Part shown: piece by piece, positions 6,679 through 6,679 of the stretch
How positions within the stretch are numbered: the stretch's first letter is position 1
Layout: every line of letters begins with the position of its first letter
Source: Bacteroidales bacterium
Lineage (GTDB): Bacteria > Bacteroidota > Bacteroidia > Bacteroidales > Azobacteroidaceae
Reading direction: 5' to 3'
Assembly: GCA_020860885.1 (NCBI GenBank)
Contig: JAJBTS010000211.1
Span: forward strand, 1 to 6,679
DNA length: 6,679 nucleotides
Notes under the pieces: generated by a model
What the model was told of the DNA's origin: nothing
Database searches by the model: none
What the model saw: only the letters and a program-made list of their open reading frames with translations
Translations under genes and position numbers: made by a program

Positions 6679-6679
6679 C

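Noticed and set aside
6602..6679. Minus-strand open stretch entering from the right edge and ending at a TAA in the 46-bp repeat.
   Set aside because: About two dozen residues, rich in basic residues, lying wholly in repeat DNA; periodicity explains the sequence better than coding.
6511..6679. A CRISPR array, because of repeated units after the last gene.
   Set aside because: The 21-bp units are directly adjacent with no spacers, the 46-bp units are degenerate, and no cas gene is present.

Overview
The window looks like core chromosome of a member of the Bacteroidota, most likely order Bacteroidales. The support is a set of features: a Bacteroidetes-type -7 promoter box (TAnnTTTG), A/T-rich leaders without Shine-Dalgarno motifs, lipoprotein signals, an envelope lipoprotein of the CxSxGSPxGG...DxxPP type common in this phylum, and moderately low G+C. 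All six genes lie on the + strand. Species cannot be fixed from the sequence alone.

Layout. Positions 1-102 are a leader with a possible hairpin. Positions 103-2022 encode a large Ig-like-domain lipoprotein. It overlaps by 71 nt, in another frame, a DUF3108 exported protein (1952-2851). Four bases later comes the bifunctional riboflavin kinase/FAD synthetase ribF (2856-3785). These three genes look like one transcription unit, which may end at a hairpin plus T-rich tract (3850-3895). A good promoter (3893-3926) then starts a second unit: a zinc/manganese-type ABC substrate-binding lipoprotein (3951-4832), its ATPase (4825-5562, 8-nt overlap) and an AEC-family membrane transporter (5566-6513, 3-nt gap). 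The last 166 bases are non-coding and hold two unrelated tandem repeat structures, the second running to the right edge and perhaps beyond.

How the genes fit together. The first unit pairs two envelope proteins of poorly known function with flavin cofactor synthesis. The second is a metal-uptake unit that has the binding protein and ATPase but no visible ABC permease (ZnuB); an AEC carrier occupies the next slot instead. The binding protein has a histidine-rich loop and a Glu where the first metal-ligand His is usual.

I found no convincing undescribed system, defence island, mobile element, CRISPR array, tRNA or rRNA. The points most worth a second look are the ZnuA-ZnuC-AEC arrangement, the dual-coded 71-nt overlap, the palindrome on the metal-operon promoter and the 46-bp degenerate repeat at the right edge.
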